Both the position numbers and the translations under genes were made by a program. From assembly GCA_020355105.1 (NCBI GenBank), contig CP070658.1:1477236-1483791 (forward strand): DNA of 6,556 bases. The letters run 5' to 3'. Under the pieces are notes generated by a model. It saw nothing but the letters and a program-made list of their open reading frames with translations. It did no database searches and had not been told where the DNA came from. This stretch comes from Candidatus Thorarchaeota archaeon. GTDB lineage: Archaea; Asgardarchaeota; Thorarchaeia; Thorarchaeales; Thorarchaeaceae. Position 1 is the stretch's first letter. Every line of letters begins with the position of its first letter. Shown here piece by piece: positions 5,903 through 6,556 of this stretch.

Positions 5903-6403
5903 ATGGGATTGATGAGGACGGCGGCGACAAAGGGAATTATCCCCCCGGGGATGAAGGTATCTGAACTGCGGAGCATGATTATACGACTGACTACAGAAAC
6001 CATGAGTGTGCTTGACGAGCGATTTGGGAATGAGGGTCTAGAGGCTGCTTCGGAGATTTTCCGAAGACTTGGGAGAGAGGATGCCCAAGCACTCAAAGAG
6101 AGGTTATCACTAGGGGGTTCAGTGAAGGACGCAATGGATTCTTGGCTGGTACTGACGAATATCATGGGCGCGAAGATGCATGTCCGGTGGGTCTCTGAAA
6201 CCAGAGCAGAAGCTGACCATTCATTCTGTCCGCAATACGAGAGCTTCAAGAAACATGGGAAGATATTCTGCGAACATGCCTGTTTGCCATATGTTGGAGC
6301 AGTCGGAGAAGGCATAGGTGACGGCGTGCGGATGGAGCTTGTGCGACCAGCCGATGACGAAAGTGAATGTATCAAAGCGCTTGTATTCTCAGCAGATGAC
6401 TAA
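5903..6403 (+). CDS. L-2-amino-thiazoline-4-carboxylate hydrolase-like protein, 166 aa
   Basis: Residues 1-100 are helical with a mid-region 'GGSVKDAMDSWLVLTNIMGA'. The C-terminal third carries DHSFCPQYESF (Cys109-Pro), then FCEHACLPY (Cys123, Cys127, His125), then VRMELVRPADDESECIK (Cys156). This order (CP; a second Cys followed by an aromatic/acidic stretch; a polar hydrophobic strand; a final 'd-e-C' just before the C-terminus) resembles PF14196, the ATC hydrolase family, which in Pseudomonas opens a thiazoline ring on the route to cysteine. It is also reminiscent of V4R/4-vinyl-reductase sensor domains with similarly spaced Cys. Most archaeal relatives are uncharacterised, and the Cys/His set may bind a metal or Fe-S cluster. 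The start at ATG 5903 is chosen for its SD; TTG 5873 or ATG 5912 are alternatives. It is divergent from the isomerase gene and 43 bases ahead of a HAD gene on the same strand. Confidence 0.6.
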   Translation: MGLMRTAATKGIIPPGMKVSELRSMIIRLTTETMSVLDERFGNEGLEAASEIFRRLGREDAQALKERLSLGGSVKDAMDSWLVLTNIMGAKMHVRWVSETRAEADHSFCPQYESFKKHGKIFCEHACLPYVGAVGEGIGDGVRMELVRPADDESECIKALVFSADD

Positions 6404-6446
6404 GCTTAAGAGGGCCTCATTGTGCCAGTCGGTCGGCGACTAGAGA

Positions 6447-6556
6447 ATGCTGAAGGCGGTTGTGTTCGATTTGGATGGGACTCTTACCGTCCTGGCACTT
6501 CCGCTTGATGCTATGCGAAATGATACCAAGAAGTTCTACATTACGAGAGGCTTGCC
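6447..6556 (+). CDS. HAD-superfamily hydrolase, N-terminal part (cut by window edge)
   Basis: Thirty-six codons from ATG 6447 read MLKAVVFDLDGTLTVLALPL and on to the right edge. The hhhhDxDGT motif I (Asp8 nucleophile, Asp10 acid/base) is complete and marks a HAD phosphatase/phosphoglycolate phosphatase-like enzyme that acts through an aspartyl-phosphate in the cytosol. The short segment after motif I probably leads into a cap domain, so substrate class cannot be given. The SD is weak (a GGCGAC/GAGA tract before the ATG). The 43-base gap after the ATC-hydrolase-like stop allows co-transcription with it. Confidence 0.85.
   Translation, partial: MLKAVVFDLDGTLTVLALPLDAMRNDTKKFYITRGL

Noticed and set aside
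5893..6375. Minus-strand frame of 160 residues antisense to the ATC-hydrolase-like gene
   Set aside because: Ser/Pro-rich and low in family-like motifs; the plus strand has the SD, the Cys motif and a sensible C-terminus.
1..6556. CRISPR arrays, tRNA/rRNA genes, insertion sequences or transposase remnants
   Set aside because: I saw no regularly spaced direct repeats, tRNA-like arms with TTCGA-type loops, rRNA signatures or transposase motifs on either strand.

Overview
The window looks archaeal. It has a short PGI/PMI-type sugar-phosphate isomerase of the archaeal class, TATA-like boxes instead of -35/-10 pairs, frequent probable TTG starts, GGTG-type Shine-Dalgarno (SD) sites and roughly even base composition. 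An Asgard-type (Thorarchaeota-like) MAG is my best guess, but that is inference from overall flavour; no marker gene here decides it.

Layout. Positions 1-230 (minus) hold the 5' end of a DUF92 integral membrane protein, running off the left edge. Positions 231-495 are a leader/promoter region with a TATA-like box, a possible 28-residue reading frame and a perfect 14-bp palindrome. Positions 496-3930 (minus) hold the most unusual object: a cytosolic-looking GCS2-type carboxylate-amine/glutamate-cysteine ligase domain followed by about six tandem Ig-like beta-sandwich domains. A single in-frame TAA at 1723-1725 cuts it into a 735-aa upstream part and a 408-aa downstream part, in the middle of an Ig-like domain. 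Positions 3941-4612 (minus) hold a 223-aa protein of unknown family, 10 bases upstream of the ligase gene and apparently co-translated with it. Positions 4613-4731 are a short gap with two small inverted repeats. Positions 4732 to about 5754 (minus) hold a bifunctional phosphoglucose/phosphomannose isomerase. Positions 5755-5902 are a divergent promoter region. Positions 5903-6403 (plus) hold a Cys-rich protein resembling the L-2-amino-thiazoline-4-carboxylate hydrolase family. Positions 6447-6556 (plus) hold the start of a HAD-family hydrolase, cut by the right edge.

How the genes relate. The isomerase and HAD phosphatase fit ordinary sugar-phosphate metabolism. The 223-aa gene and the ligase/Ig-like gene form a tight two-gene unit of unknown purpose: a peptide-bond-type ligase carried on an adhesion- or scaffold-like rod with no signal peptide or membrane segment visible. 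The nearby ATC-hydrolase-like gene could hint at cysteine or thiol chemistry, but it is divergently oriented and the link is speculative. The main question is whether the TAA is a sequencing error, a recent nonsense mutation, or a true split with reinitiation at the adjacent TTG, which has a good SD site.
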